Both the position numbers and the translations under genes were made by a program. A DNA stretch of 64,000 bases from Impatiens glandulifera (Eukaryota; Streptophyta; Magnoliopsida; Ericales; Balsaminaceae). The DNA is taken from assembly GCF_907164915.1 (NCBI RefSeq), contig NC_061867.1:2193676-2257675 (forward strand). Direction: 5' to 3'. Numbering within the stretch: position 1 is the stretch's first letter; the number at the start of each line of letters is the position of its first letter. The notes under the pieces were generated by a model. The model did not search any database. It was not told where the DNA came from and saw only the letters and a program-made list of their open reading frames with translations. This document shows positions 11,731 through 22,712 of this stretch, piece after piece.

Positions 11731-12440
11731 AAATTAATTAGAATGGCCATACAATGAAAAATTTGTCTTATTTCTCTACATAAAATTAATTAAAGAGGAG
11801 TGATAGAGTGAGGGAATTTAATGAGGGAATTTGGTGAGGGAATGACGTGGCATCACCTTCATTGGTTGTAAAATGTAAAAGTAGGAGGAAAGAGAGAAAA
11901 AAAAGAAATTATTTGATTTTTTCAGCGAATAATATTATGCCACGTCATTCCCTCACCAAATTCTCTCACCAAATTCCCTCACCTAATCATTTCTCTTAAT
12001 TAAAATGACCATACAATGAAAAACTTGTTTTATTTCTCCACATAAATTAATTGAAATGACCATACAATGAAAATTTTGTTCTATTTCTCCAAATAAAATT
12101 AATTGGAATAACCATACAATAAATTTTTTTTTTATTTCTCCACATAAAATTAATTGGAATGAATATACAATGAAAAGCTTGTCATATTTCTCCACATAAA
12201 TTAATTAAAATGACTATACAATAAAAAAAACTTGTCTTATTTCTCCATATAAATTAATTGATATGACCATATAATGAAAATTTTGTCTTATTCTCCATAT
12301 AAATTAATTGAAATGACCATATAATGAAAAGCTTGTCCTATTTTTCCACATAAAATTAACTGGAATGACCATACAATGAAAAATTTGTCATATTTCACAC
12401 CACATAAAATTAATTGGAATGACCATATAATGAAAAGTTT
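11731..12440. repeat. Tandem repeat of about 51 bp, roughly ten diverged units
   Basis: Repeated units have the pattern 'aatgaccatacaatgaaaa', then 'cttgtcttatttctccaca', then 'taaattaattg'. They fill most of the spacer between ORF1 and the transposase of the PIF/Harbinger element. The array is interrupted after its first unit by a MITE (11794-11996). The minus-strand frame at 11983-12195 is only this repeat read as protein. Confidence 0.85.
11794..11996. mobile_element. Foldback MITE, about 200 bp
   Basis: Long inverted arms of about 60 bp share 'gaatttggtgagggaatgac' (left) and its complement (right). The element is flanked by TAATTAA on both sides (11787-11793 and 11997-12003), consistent with a target duplication although the site is self-complementary. 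It is nested in the tandem repeat of the PIF element, so it inserted later. A related element lies at 39314-39468. Confidence 0.75.
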
Positions 12441-12539
12441 TTCCTATTACAATTACTCTACTATAAATGCATAGCATATCCTCCTGATATTGTTAAATCA
12501 TTCATAAATTATCACATATATTTTCCACAAATCTCCATA

Positions 12540-13859
12540 ATGAATTTCAACATTAGTGGTTCATCATCATCATCATTTTTTTCTTCTTTAGATGATGATA
12601 ATATGATGATTCATCAAAGACAACAAAATTTATGTCATCTTCAGAAAAATAACAACATGATCATCCAACAACTTCTTGAACAAAAAAAGTCAACAAGTAC
12701 TACATCGTGGTTCAGTTCCTAGACATATTGTCATCAATCGTGATCGTGAAAATGCCGATCGTAGATTATACAATGATTATTTTTTAGATAATCCAATGTA
12801 TAATGAGACCATGTTTCGTTGGAGATATTGAATGTCTCGTTCATTGTTCCTTCGAATTGTTGACGCAGTCAAAGATCATGATCACTACTTTCAACAACAA
12901 TTGGACAATGCGGGAAGACTTGGATTATCTCCAATACAAAAAATAACGACAGTTTTCCGTATGTTGGCATATGGTGCTCCAGCAGATGTCACAGATGAGT
13001 ATATTAAAATAGGAGAATCTACTACAATTGAAAGTATGAAAAAAATTTGTCGCGCTGTGGTTGAGATATTTAGCGAATGCTATCTTAGAAGGTCAACACC
13101 AAATTATATTTTTAGACTTCTCAATATTGGTCAGCAACATGGATTTCTTGGAATGTTAGGCAGCATTGGAGGTGGAAAAATTGTCCAATTGCGTGGGCGG
13201 GGCAATACGCAAGCCGTAATGGAAAGCCTATTATCATTCTCAAAGTTGTCGCAGATTATGATCTTTAGATATGGCATGCATATTTTGGTTTGCAAGGCAC
13301 CAACATTAATGATATAAACGTGTTACAGTCATCTCATTTATTCTCGAATCTAACTCAAGGTATTTCTCCTCCAACTCTTTTTTTAATTCAAGGAAAAGAA
13401 TATAACACAGACTATTATTTAGCTGATGGCATATATTCAAAATGGTCTACTCTTGTGCAAACAATTCATGAGCCACGTGGTCGGAAGAAAAAATACTTTG
13501 CAATGAAACAAGAAGCTTATAGAAAAGACGTTGAATGTGCATTCAGAGTTCTTCAATCACATTTTTCTATTATAGTAGGATCGATATGGTATTGGAGAAA
13601 AGAAGTGTTGTATGATATAATGACTACGTGCGTAATTTTGCATAATATGATTATTGAGGATGAACGTGACCTTAATGAACATATCAAAATTGAAATGGAA
13701 ACACATTCACTAGAGGTCGAGATGGTGATAGATGAAAATACTCGATTTCAAGATTTCATATCTCGGTAGGGAAAAATAAGTAATAAAGATACACACATTG
13801 AACTTCGTAATGCATTAATCAATCATCTGTGGGAAGAGTACACTAATTCTGATATTTGA
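12540..13859 (+). pseudogene. PIF/Harbinger DDE transposase, broken
   Basis: It begins at ATG 12540 with a Ser/Asp-rich N-terminus. A frameshift near 12690 leads to VINRDRENADRRLYNDYF. An in-frame TGA at 12829-12831 precedes MSRSLFLRIVDAV. The helical region continues to LNIGQQHGFLGMLGSIG. A second frameshift near 13170 gives NCPIAWAGQYASRNGKP. The catalytic core follows: ADYDL (first Asp, then an in-frame TAG), GTNINDINVLQSS, YYLADGIYSKW (second Asp), and VECAFRVLQSHF (Glu). TTCVILHNMIIEDERD, another in-frame TAG at 13767, and a final TGA at 13857 end the gene. The DDE residues themselves are still present, but the several stops and shifts make this copy non-autonomous. It lies divergent to ORF1, about 0.9 kb away. 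Confidence 0.88.
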
Positions 13860-14227
13860 TACATTGTTTATGCTATGTGTACGTGTACCAAGTGTTTTTT
13901 ATTAATAATGTTTGTTTTAATATAATATGTTTGTTTATTTAAATGTATTATTGAATTATTTTGTTGTTTATGAATTATTGATATATAATTAATTTTATTT
14001 TAATTTTATTAAATAAATGGGAAAAGATTAGGGTTAAATATGTAAAGTTGATAAATATATAGATAATATTAATAAGGTTAAGAAATTAGTGTAAGAAATG
14101 AATATTCCAAGAGTATATTTTTTTGGGTTTGGAAATGAGTTTTTGAATTGAAGATGAATTACTGTTAAATGTGATGTTTACTGTATTTTAGGTTTAAGAA
14201 TTGATTTGTGGGTTGGAGATGGTCTTA

Positions 14228-16434
14228 ATTAGGTCTCCCATATTTCCCATATTTCCCCATTTAATAAATAAATTAGCAATTACATTGCCATCCCATTAAT
14301 TTTTATTATTAATATTCACATATGTATTAATAAAAATAATATAGTAAAAATATCAACTTCAATACATATTAAAAATGGTAGAATATATCATTGCTGTTAA
14401 ACATTTTAGTCAATTTTATGTTGAATTTTTTATTAAAATTAACATAATTATAAAAAAAAAAATCAAATGGTCACTTTTATATATTTTTTTACCTTATCCA
14501 TAAAATCTTCATGTGAGGATATATGAAAGCATCCCCACCCACTCACATTGCCCTAATTTAAAAAATAAATGTTGAATTTATAAATATATTTTTTTAAACA
14601 TTATATTATTTAACCGGAATAATTAAGATTTAAAAAAAATATTAGACAAAAGAAATTTTGTTTCATTTAATTAAATGTAATGAAGACATACTGTTTAAAC
14701 TTTATTACTAAGATATATTAAGGTTTTAACAAAATAAAATAATAAAATATATTTGATTAAAATGAATAAATTAATTTAATATAAAAAAAATGAAGTTTGA
14801 AAAGATCGAAAAAAATGGAAGGAGGTTATGGAATTTTGACCTCGTCAATGTATTTTGTTATTAGCTAATTAATTTAAACAAATTGAATATAATATAAAAT
14901 AACAAAAAAATATATAAATAAATAACAAACTGACTTAATACTTAAAATCAGCCAAAGTTCCAAAGTTGAAGAGAACAGAAAAAACAAATAGAACTTAACC
15001 GTATTCAACTTTTAATTATATTTTTATATTTAATTTATTTTAAAAATAAGTTTTTAATAATTTAAATTATCTCATTATTCAATCTTCAAATAATTGTTAC
15101 ACTGATAAAGATGGCGTGAAATTTTACAGTAATCTATCGAGGATGGTGTGAATTTTACAATAATTTAATAAAAATTATGTGAATTTTACACTTATTTAAT
15201 AAGGATCGTGTAAAATTTACAGTAATGTAACAAAGACACCATCATTATTTATTCATTATCTCTATCTCTAGTCCAATTTCATTTATCATTTTCGCCGTCT
15301 TCATTTCAAATCGACATAACTTCTATTGTGTTTTTAGGCGGAGCTTTGATCATCCTACATATAAACTGTTTTGTGAAATAAAATTGAAAGCAATGTATAA
15401 ATAGGATAGTCAAATCTTTGCCGAGAATCGATCCGAATATAGTGTAACAAAGTTATAATTTAAGAAAATGTAATTGCAATCTTAGAAATATTCATAATAG
15501 AGAGTTTTTTTGTATTTTAAAACGTGTATGAATTATTGACAAATTTATATAACATTTTAGTACGTCACATTTTATCAAAGAGATCATTAATTGGGAAGAA
15601 ATAATATATTCATCCTAAATTTTAAAATTATATTTACAAAATAATATTAGGAGTTTATTTTAAAGTTAGTCTTTTTTTTATTCATACACCTTTCATCATT
15701 GAATTTCTCTCAAATCTCATATTGTTTGTGCTTTAGAATTAATATTCTTTCAATACAATTAAAACTTGATTTCCAACTAACAGTGTCTCACTTAACCGTA
15801 AAATTGAGAACAACGTGTCAACGTGGATAAAACAACTGTTTCGAGTTCAATACATACAAATAGAACTTGATCCTGACCTAACTAAAAAAACATCAACAAA
15901 CTTATTAGTCATTGTAAAGTAAAAAGTTGAAGACAATAAGCAACATGTAACAGATCGATTAACTAAACTAATATAAGTATTATATTCAATTAGAACAATT
16001 AGACAATATAAATGACCAAAATATATTTTGTTTATTTATTTTATCAGGTGACTGACGACTGCATTTCATTTATCTCTCTCAACTTTTTTCGACAAAAATA
16101 TCTTTGATTTATTTTTCTATCCGGCGACTGATTTATCTCTACCGCTACGAAAATAACATAGACATGTTCTTTTTATGGAATTAAAACATTTTTTTAAACT
16201 AAAAAAATTAAAAAAACATTGCCTTGTAAAAACTTGGCCATGTTTAAAATAAAAACATAAACGTGTGTAGAACTTTTTTTTAATTAAGTTATTTTTTAGT
16301 TAGTTATTTTTTTAAATAGTTTATCATGTTTAGCGTCAATTAACGTAATTTTCAACGTCTTTTCAGTTACAAAATTTAACTTTTTTTATTTTTTCATATT
16401 CAGCGCTATTAAACTAACATATTCAGCGTCTTCA
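14228..16434. other. Non-coding tract of array copy 1
   Basis: No gene is seen. Blocks at 14230-14420 and 14500-14590 have partners at about 30973-31200 and 32795-32890, and at about 40556-40750 and 41540-41640. This is key evidence for the array of tandem copies. Confidence 0.6.
15098..15235. repeat. Minisatellite with units of about 33 bp
   Basis: About four diverged units of the type 'gtgtgaattttacagtaat' followed by 'ctaataaggat'. The same short array occurs at about 33150-33300 in array copy 2. Confidence 0.7.
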
Positions 16435-16545
16435 AGGCCGACACAAACATTTTGTTCGCATCTCTACTTCGGGCATTATTGCTCTTCTCCTTTATGTCGA
16501 TGACATAATCATTATTGGAAGCCCAAAAATTCAATGGCAATGGAG
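16435..16545 (+). mobile_element. Copia reverse transcriptase fragment (YVDD region)
   Basis: One frame reads HFVRISTSGIIALLLYVDD followed by IIIIGS, the catalytic YVDD segment of Ty1/Copia reverse transcriptase. Only about 35 residues are present. It directly abuts the mitochondrial-derived segment and is also missing from array copy 2. It may have arrived as part of the same insertion, since plant mitochondrial genomes often carry such Copia fragments. Confidence 0.7.
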
Positions 16546-16551
16546 GACTTC

Positions 16552-16915
16552 TCAATTATTGCGATTCCCATATTCGAAAAAATAAGAAAAAATAACTAAA
16601 AAACTAGGGTTCCAAACCTTAGCTCGCCTAAATAGGCTCAATAATATCTTTCTTCGTTGTTGTTCATTGGATGAAAGAAGAACTACTTCGTTAGGATTGG
16701 GGAATTGCTGTGATTCTTCTTGAATAGCCTGGATTCTGGAGTCGAGAGTCACTTTGAAAGTCTGACCTAAACTCTTCCGAAACCACCAGCCACCCCGACC
16801 TAATTCATGATAAGCCCACCAACTTCCTGGCAAGCTCTTTGCAAGAAGAAGGAATAAAAAAAGGCTGATGCTCTTAAGAAATAGGCTGTAGCTATTGAAT
16901 CTGGTCTTTCGGATA
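16552..16915 (-). pseudogene. NUMT: chimeric ccmFN-atp4 mitochondrial fragment
   Basis: The minus-strand frame contains PGSWWAYHELGRGGWWF (about 16780-16830), the tryptophan-rich WWD haem-handling motif of the cytochrome c maturation protein CcmFN. It passes in frame into RKSLGQTFKVTLDSRIQAIQ and EESQQFPNPNEVV (about 16660-16779), which is ATP synthase subunit 4 (atp4, formerly orf25), and ends in unrelated residues. Both genes are mitochondrial in plants, so this is a nuclear insertion of mitochondrial DNA. The sharp junction inside the frame shows the source DNA was recombined, as often happens in plant mitochondria. A hydrophobic stretch precedes the WWD motif (about 16840-16900). It is not expected to be functional; transcription cannot be judged. 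Confidence 0.8.
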
Positions 16916-17835
16916 AAACTAAACGTTCAGAGACAATGAACGGTATGTTTAGCGCCAATAAACTGCATTTACAACGCCTTTAGTTAAAGTACTTATTTTT
17001 TTTCCAAATTTGTTTTCGTGTCGAGAGCTAATAAACTGCGTATTCACTTTGAAATAAACTGCGTATTCACTTTTTCAATTAAAAAAATTAGATTTAAAAA
17101 AAAAAAAAATCATGTGTTCCCCCTCACATTCTTTTTTTATTTAATTATCTTTTTTTTTCTTTTTTTTTCTTATACTTTATTATATACCTTTCACGTTCCC
17201 TTTTTTAAATATCTTTTAAGATATTTATCTAACTATTTATATTGATAAATAAATTGTAAAAGATAGCTGATTGGGCATAATTTAGACTTTTAATCTCATT
17301 TACATCTACTTAATTTTATATGTAAATCTTATTGTCCATATAATAATTATTTAATAAAAAAATTTTAAATGAAAAAACTAAGTTAAAAGTCATTATCAAG
17401 GGCAGAGTAATATTTGTGGGACGATTCATAAATTCATAATGGTTGTACACAACTTTTTTATTATTTTTCTCTCTTTTGTATTTTTTTCAAAATATATTTT
17501 CTTTATTTTTTATTTTTCCAAATCAGATACATGTCGTACAAAAGTGTTCATCTCTCTTATAATTTTTCTTAGACAACCTGTCAATTAGTTTTCATTGTTA
17601 ACCAACATAATTGTTAATATTGTAACAAAATAATCAAATTTGAATAAATATTTTTAATTTACTTAATTGTTTTAAACAAATTATTGTGGTGTTATTTTAA
17701 TTATGTATATATTAAAAAATAAATAAAAAATGACACAAATAACTCATGGAACATCTATATACAAAGTTCAAAAACACATATACATCAGTTCAAAGATTTA
17801 TTTGCATCTTTACAAATGGATAACTGTTTCAGAAA
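16916..17835. other. Non-coding tract of array copy 1, distal part
   Basis: No gene is seen. Landmarks 'aacggtatgtttagcgccaa' (16939) and 'gataaataaattgtaaaaga' (17243) recur at about 33545 and 43690. Low-complexity T-rich frames here are not genes. Confidence 0.55.
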
Positions 17836-18480
17836 ATAAAAATTAATGGAACATAACATATATCCTTCAAGGTCATCCAAATATACGGTTAAGGCTGATG
17901 GGTTTACTTCATCAAAACCTCTCCAATCACCCAAGTCTGCTAACCCAGAAAAATGTCATTTTCATTTTCAGAACAGGTCCCTCCAAGATTATGCCACCCA
18001 AAAGCATTCAGCTGTGAGGATTTCTCAGACAAATCTGTAATGGACGAAATGTTTTCAATAAAATTGGAAAAGTTGGTTGATTTCAGGCTTAGGTTTCAAC
18101 TTAAGAACAAAACAAGGGTGTCAAGGAGAAATTAGTGGTGGTTTTGATGCGGGAGACGGTGACGGAAGGATCTGTAGTGAATTTTATATAGTCCATCGTA
18201 GACATAAATATCATTATGAATTTTGAAAAGAATTACATGGTAACTGATTCATTGAAAATTTTGAACATGGGAAGAAGACGCCGCCAAGGGAGAGAAGAAT
18301 ATTAAAGTATCTTAGGATGTCTATCATTTTATAAATGAATAATTAGGGCAACATCACTAGTTTGAGTCTCTATCTTTTGGGCCTTTGTCTTTGTATATAT
18401 TGTATATATTATAATTAAGGCAACATCACTAACAAGGTTTATTTGGGCAATGTCGTTTGGATTCTATCTTTTTTATAAAA
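17836..18480. repeat. Module X, copy 2
   Basis: Shares with the copy at 8876 the blocks 'gatgggtttacttcatcaaa', 'ctccaatcac', 'ttttatatagtccatcgtag' and 'ataaatgaataattagggca'. It marks the end of array copy 1. Short plus-strand frames (17846-18135) are not preserved in the other copies. Confidence 0.6.
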
Positions 18481-18836
18481 GATTATCAGAGAACATCACT
18501 CACTAACGAAATTTATTTATTTTTCGAAACTATTGAAAGGTTCAATAGGTTCATGAAATCCGACCGAATTCGGATTCACCAAATTTGAATTTTATTTTCG
18601 AATTGAATTTCAAACTGATTCGAATTTAAATACAGTTTTTTATTTGATTTTTAACTCGAAAACCAAACCGAAATCGAATTCTTTTTTTATTATTTATTTT
18701 AATTATATTTTATTAGATATAATTAAATAACTATATATTTTATTATATGGTAAATTAGGTAAGTCGTTAGTCCTTTCAAATTTATAAAACTCTAATCCTT
18801 AAATTTTGTTGATAATGAATAGGTACATGGTTAAAA
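18481..18836. other. AT-rich spacer with short self-complementary motifs
   Basis: No gene is seen. The segment 18570-18690 repeats 'gaattcg'-like words in both orientations, possibly a remnant of a small TIR element. Confidence 0.4.
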
Positions 18837-19727
18837 CACTACAACAAAACATACTTTCAGCGACCCTTATATGCCAACCCATATTAAGCGTGGGTAAAAA
18901 TTAAAAGAAAAAAACTTTTGCCAACCTTTATATCTATACCACCACCTTTATTGTTTTTATATACCAACTTTGTAACTTTGTTAAAATCTTTATAATTTAA
19001 ATATTCTAAATTTTAATAATTTTTATGTTTTATTTTTAAACTTTTTGTAAATATTTTATTTTAATTTTTTAATTTTTTTAAAATTAAATTTGACTTAAAA
19101 TTTTGTTAACATTAAAATTTAATTAATATTTTTTATATAAAATAATTTTAAAACTTTTTATAGTATTATTAATATATGTCTTTTATTTAATTATTATTTA
19201 AATTTAATTAAATTAAAAGTAAAATATGAGAGAGTTCATTAGTAGTGTATGAAGTGTTAATATGACATTTATCCCACATTGGAGAAAAAGAAGAAGTTTT
19301 TGGTATATAAAATATGAGAGAGTTCATTAGTTTCTGAAGTGTTTTTAAGGTTATAATGTATTGGAATATGTGTTTAGGGGTTATGTTCATTAGGTACTTG
19401 AGAGATGAAGGGCAAATGTGATAATAGTAGAGATAAAAAATAACAACTAAAATGAAAATAGAAAAAAACAAATTTAAAAAAAATCAGTTTAAAATTAAAA
19501 TAGACTTTTAGCGACGTTTTTTTATTTTGCCAACGCTTAAATAAGCGTCGTTAAAACTTTTGCCTTTCGGCAACGCTTGTACCGACGCTTAAATAAGCGT
19601 GGTAAAAACTTGCGCCCACCCTGCTTCTGGCGACGCAAGAATAAGTGTGGGTAATATTTTTGGCGACGCTTTTAAAGGTTGGGAGAAGTCTTTTTAAGCG
19701 TCGCCGAAAGTCATTTTTGTTGTAGTG
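18837..19727. mobile_element. Non-autonomous CACTA element, 891 bp
   Basis: The left end CACTACAACAAAACATACTT and the right end TTTTTGTTGTAGTG are inverted copies, and both sides carry the 3-bp target duplication AAA (18834-18836 and 19728-19730). Subterminal regions hold repeated 'aagcgtggg' and 'gcgacgct' words in both orientations, as in other CACTA elements. There is no transposase frame; it is an internally deleted derivative. Confidence 0.88.
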
Positions 19728-19730
19728 AAA

Positions 19731-22712
19731 GTCGGAAATAGAAACACCAAAATTTTCCATTAAAATATCTAACGCGAAAGTAAAGAATAATGTGATTAAT
19801 TTGATCTCGATCTAGGGGGAAGTTCATAATAGGGTTGCAAATGAGTCGAGCTGAGCTCAAGCTTGTTGAAGCTCGAGCTCGACTCGATTAAGTATTTATG
19901 AGCTCGACTCGAACTCGAGCTCGAACGAGCTTATAAAATTGAGCTTGAGTTCGACTCGACAATACTACCTACAAGCTCGACTCGACTCGACTCGAAAACT
20001 TGAACAAAAATTGAATTATATATAATAAATATTTTTTTCATATTTTTCAATATTATATATATTATATATAATATATTAATGTTTTTTTGTCTCTTTCAAT
20101 ATTATATACAAGTCAAGCTCAAGTCGAGTTTTGACCAATCAGCTTGCGAGCGGCTCATGAGCGGTTTGACTCATTTGCAGCCCTAGTTCATGATAGTGAA
20201 CCAGAAATTTCTACAAGTATTGTCAAATTTTATAAGGATTTGTTTAAAGAGCCATTTAAGGTTAGACCTAAATTGAATGATATTATTTTTTTATTCAATT
20301 AGTTTAGCGCAAAATGATACGTTGGAGGCTCGGTTTTCGGTTGAATGAGGTTGAGGAGATCATTAAAGGATGTAAAAGTGATAAAGCATCGGGATACGAC
20401 GAGTTTACTTTGTTTTTTTAAGAAGTTGTGGCATTTTCTTAAGACGTAAATTATGAAAGCATTTGATCACTTTTAACATTTTTCATCATTTGATAAGAGT
20501 TGAAAGTCGTATGTCTTATTCATAAAGTTCTAAGGACTATTGATGTGAAAAACTTTAGGCTTATTAGTCTCGTTTCATCTTTCTATAAGATTGTCGTAAA
20601 ATGTTTGACAAACAGATTGAGAAAGGTATTAAAGACAGTTATATCTAGTAATTAGATGACGTTCATCAAAGGTCATCAAATATTTGATGTAGTATTAATA
20701 GCCAATGAGTGTATTGACTCATCTAATTCAAGAGGTGACAAATGTGTGCTTTGTCAAGTTAGACATCGAAAAAGTTTATGATCACGTCAAATGAGAGTTT
20801 TTGTTTGATGTAATTGACAAAATGGGAATGAGTGCGAAATTGATTGAGTGAATTAGATTTTTTTCTCAACGACTAAGTTTTCTATCATTGTTAATGGTAG
20901 TTCTCAATGATTTTTTGAGAGTTCCCGAGAGATTAGACAAACTTTCTCCTTTCTTGTTCGTTATTGTTATTGAAGCTCTCTCAAAAATGATATCATTCGT
21001 AGAAAACTCAGGATTCATCTGTGTATTGAATTGTGGGTCAAGAAGATATATTTTTTCTATATCATATTTTTTTTCGCTGATCACATGTTTGCATGGTTCA
21101 AACTACCTAAAATAATTTTAATCACTTTCAAGATATTTTATGGTTATTCGGTGTACATGTTCTGGTCTTCGAGTGAATCTTAATAAGTTAGATATTTTTT
21201 CTCATATCCTATTTCAAATAGAAGAAGGATGATGTTGGCAAATGTGTTGGGATTTAGAATTGGTGATCTTCCATCAACATACCTTGACATGCCATTGGGT
21301 GATAAATTACGATTCAAGATTTTTTGAGACCCGATTAAAATGAAATGTAAACTTTCTAGATGAAAAAGTAAAATAATCTCAAAAGGGGTCAGTTAATATT
21401 CATTAAGAGTGTGTTATCATCTATGCACACATATATGATGTCATTATTCCTTCTTCTCAATAGTGTGGCGTTAAAATGGAGAGAATAGTGTGTAAATTTC
21501 TATGGAGATCCTCTAACTTGTCGTTTATTCATTTAGTTAGTTGGGATAAGGTTAAATGTTTTAAAGATCAAAGATTTTGGATATTCGAGATCTTATTTCC
21601 TTTAATAAGGATCTTCTATCAAAATAGTGTTATAGATTTGCAACGAAATCGAATAGTCTTTGGGCATCGATGATCAAATACAAGTATGGTTATAATTGGT
21701 CTAGTTGGTTCACAAAAATGTCTAGTTATCCAGCGGGGTGTGAAATTTGGAGAGGAATTTATTCTAAGTGGAAAAGTTTTTGTGAGCAATCTAGATTCAT
21801 TGAAGGGGTGTTTTTTCAATCAGTTTTTGAGACGACTGTTGGTGTAGTATCAAAAGTCTAGCTACAATGTATCCTTAGTTTGCTTCCATTTCTATATGTA
21901 GGAGTGCCACAGTTAAGGACATGTTTGATCTTCGATCTAATGGTTTTACTAGTCGAATAAAATATAGAAATAGAATAAACATTAGGGAGAGTTCGTCTCA
22001 TAATAGAATTTTACTTTTGGTAGGACGTAAACAAGTGTCCCCGTCTAAACAAGATATGCGTTGGCAAGAAATTGATAGTTTTCATGTGGGACATTGTTAC
22101 TAGTTGTTCGGTAAGATAAGTTCATATAATTTTTGCTGGGAAAAACATTTGTAGTCAAAGATTCTATCTAAGATCTCGTTTTTGGATGGAGCATTATTCA
22201 CGATGAATTCTTACGAATGATATGTGCATGAAAAAATGTTGTATTATGGTTAGTCATTGTTGTATGTGTCACGACGAGATTGAATCAGCAACTCACCTAC
22301 TTTAGCATTGTCGAAAGGTGACTAGTATCTGGAATCTTTTGTGAAATATCACTAGGATTCATTAGGTGATGTCTGAGTCTTTGAATAGTTGATAGTTGAT
22401 GAAAAATTTAGATTGATTCGACTAATATGACAGGTCTAAATAATGTTTGAGAAAAATCGTCGCACTTTCACTGATCGTAGTCGTTCATTGTGTATCATTC
22501 ATAATATTATTATTATTATGTTTTCTAAGACTCATTCTGGAAAGCCGGTAGAGTTTGTCGGAGAGTTAATCGTTCTTTTTAAGAATTTACAAATGCGATA
22601 ACTTATTGACTAACGTTTTTTGTTTTTTGTTTTTATTTTTTATTTTTTATTTTTCTTTTAATGTCATGCTTTTGTCGTTGTATTTAACCGATTTTTATCA
22701 TTTAAAAAAATA
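19731..22712 (+). mobile_element. L1-type LINE (copy 2), interrupted by a hAT MITE
   Basis: This copy extends further 5' than copy 1. A frame reads KFYKDLFKEPFKVRPKLND (about 20225-20280), then LEARFSVNEVEEIIKGCKSD, KASGYDEFTL (about 20310-20415), and NFRLISLVSSFYKIVVKC (about 20553). Further on are IVNGSSQ (about 20892), FADH in place of the catalytic FADD (about 21072), LPSTYLDMPLG (about 21271), the frame 21670-21861, and a 3' end with 'gagagttaatcgttcttttt'. Many stops and frameshifts, including loss of the second catalytic Asp and disruption around the RQG motif, make it dead. It is split at 19830-20185 by a hAT element. Confidence 0.85.
19830..20185. mobile_element. hAT-type MITE, 356 bp
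   Basis: The ends TAGGGTTGCAAATGAGTC and, inverted, TAGGGCTGCAAATGAGTC match at 17 of 18 positions. The 8-bp flanks gttcataa (19822-19829) and gttcatga (20186-20193) match at 7 of 8, the size expected of a hAT target duplication. The interior is rich in 'gagctcga' words. It is nested in LINE copy 2, and removal restores the LINE frame across the site. Confidence 0.88.

Larger units (their letters stand above)
10042..14224. mobile_element. PIF/Harbinger transposon, 4.18 kb, with ORF1 and transposase remnants
   Basis: The left end GGCCATTTCCAACTA and the reverse complement of the right end, GACCATCTCCAACCC, form imperfect TIRs. The 3-bp target duplication TTA (10039-10041 and 14225-14227) is the PIF/Harbinger hallmark. 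Two divergent genes lie inside, as is normal for plant members: a Myb/NAM-associated ORF1 on the minus strand and a DDE transposase on the plus strand. Both have premature stops. The paralogous tract at 40549-40570 reads straight through the site ('gcttcgtaattagg'), giving an empty-site control. A tandem repeat block and a nested MITE lie between the two genes. Confidence 0.9.

Noticed and set aside
11983..12195. 70-codon minus-strand frame with repeating peptide pattern
   Set aside because: It is the 51-bp tandem repeat read as protein; period and breaks follow the DNA repeat.
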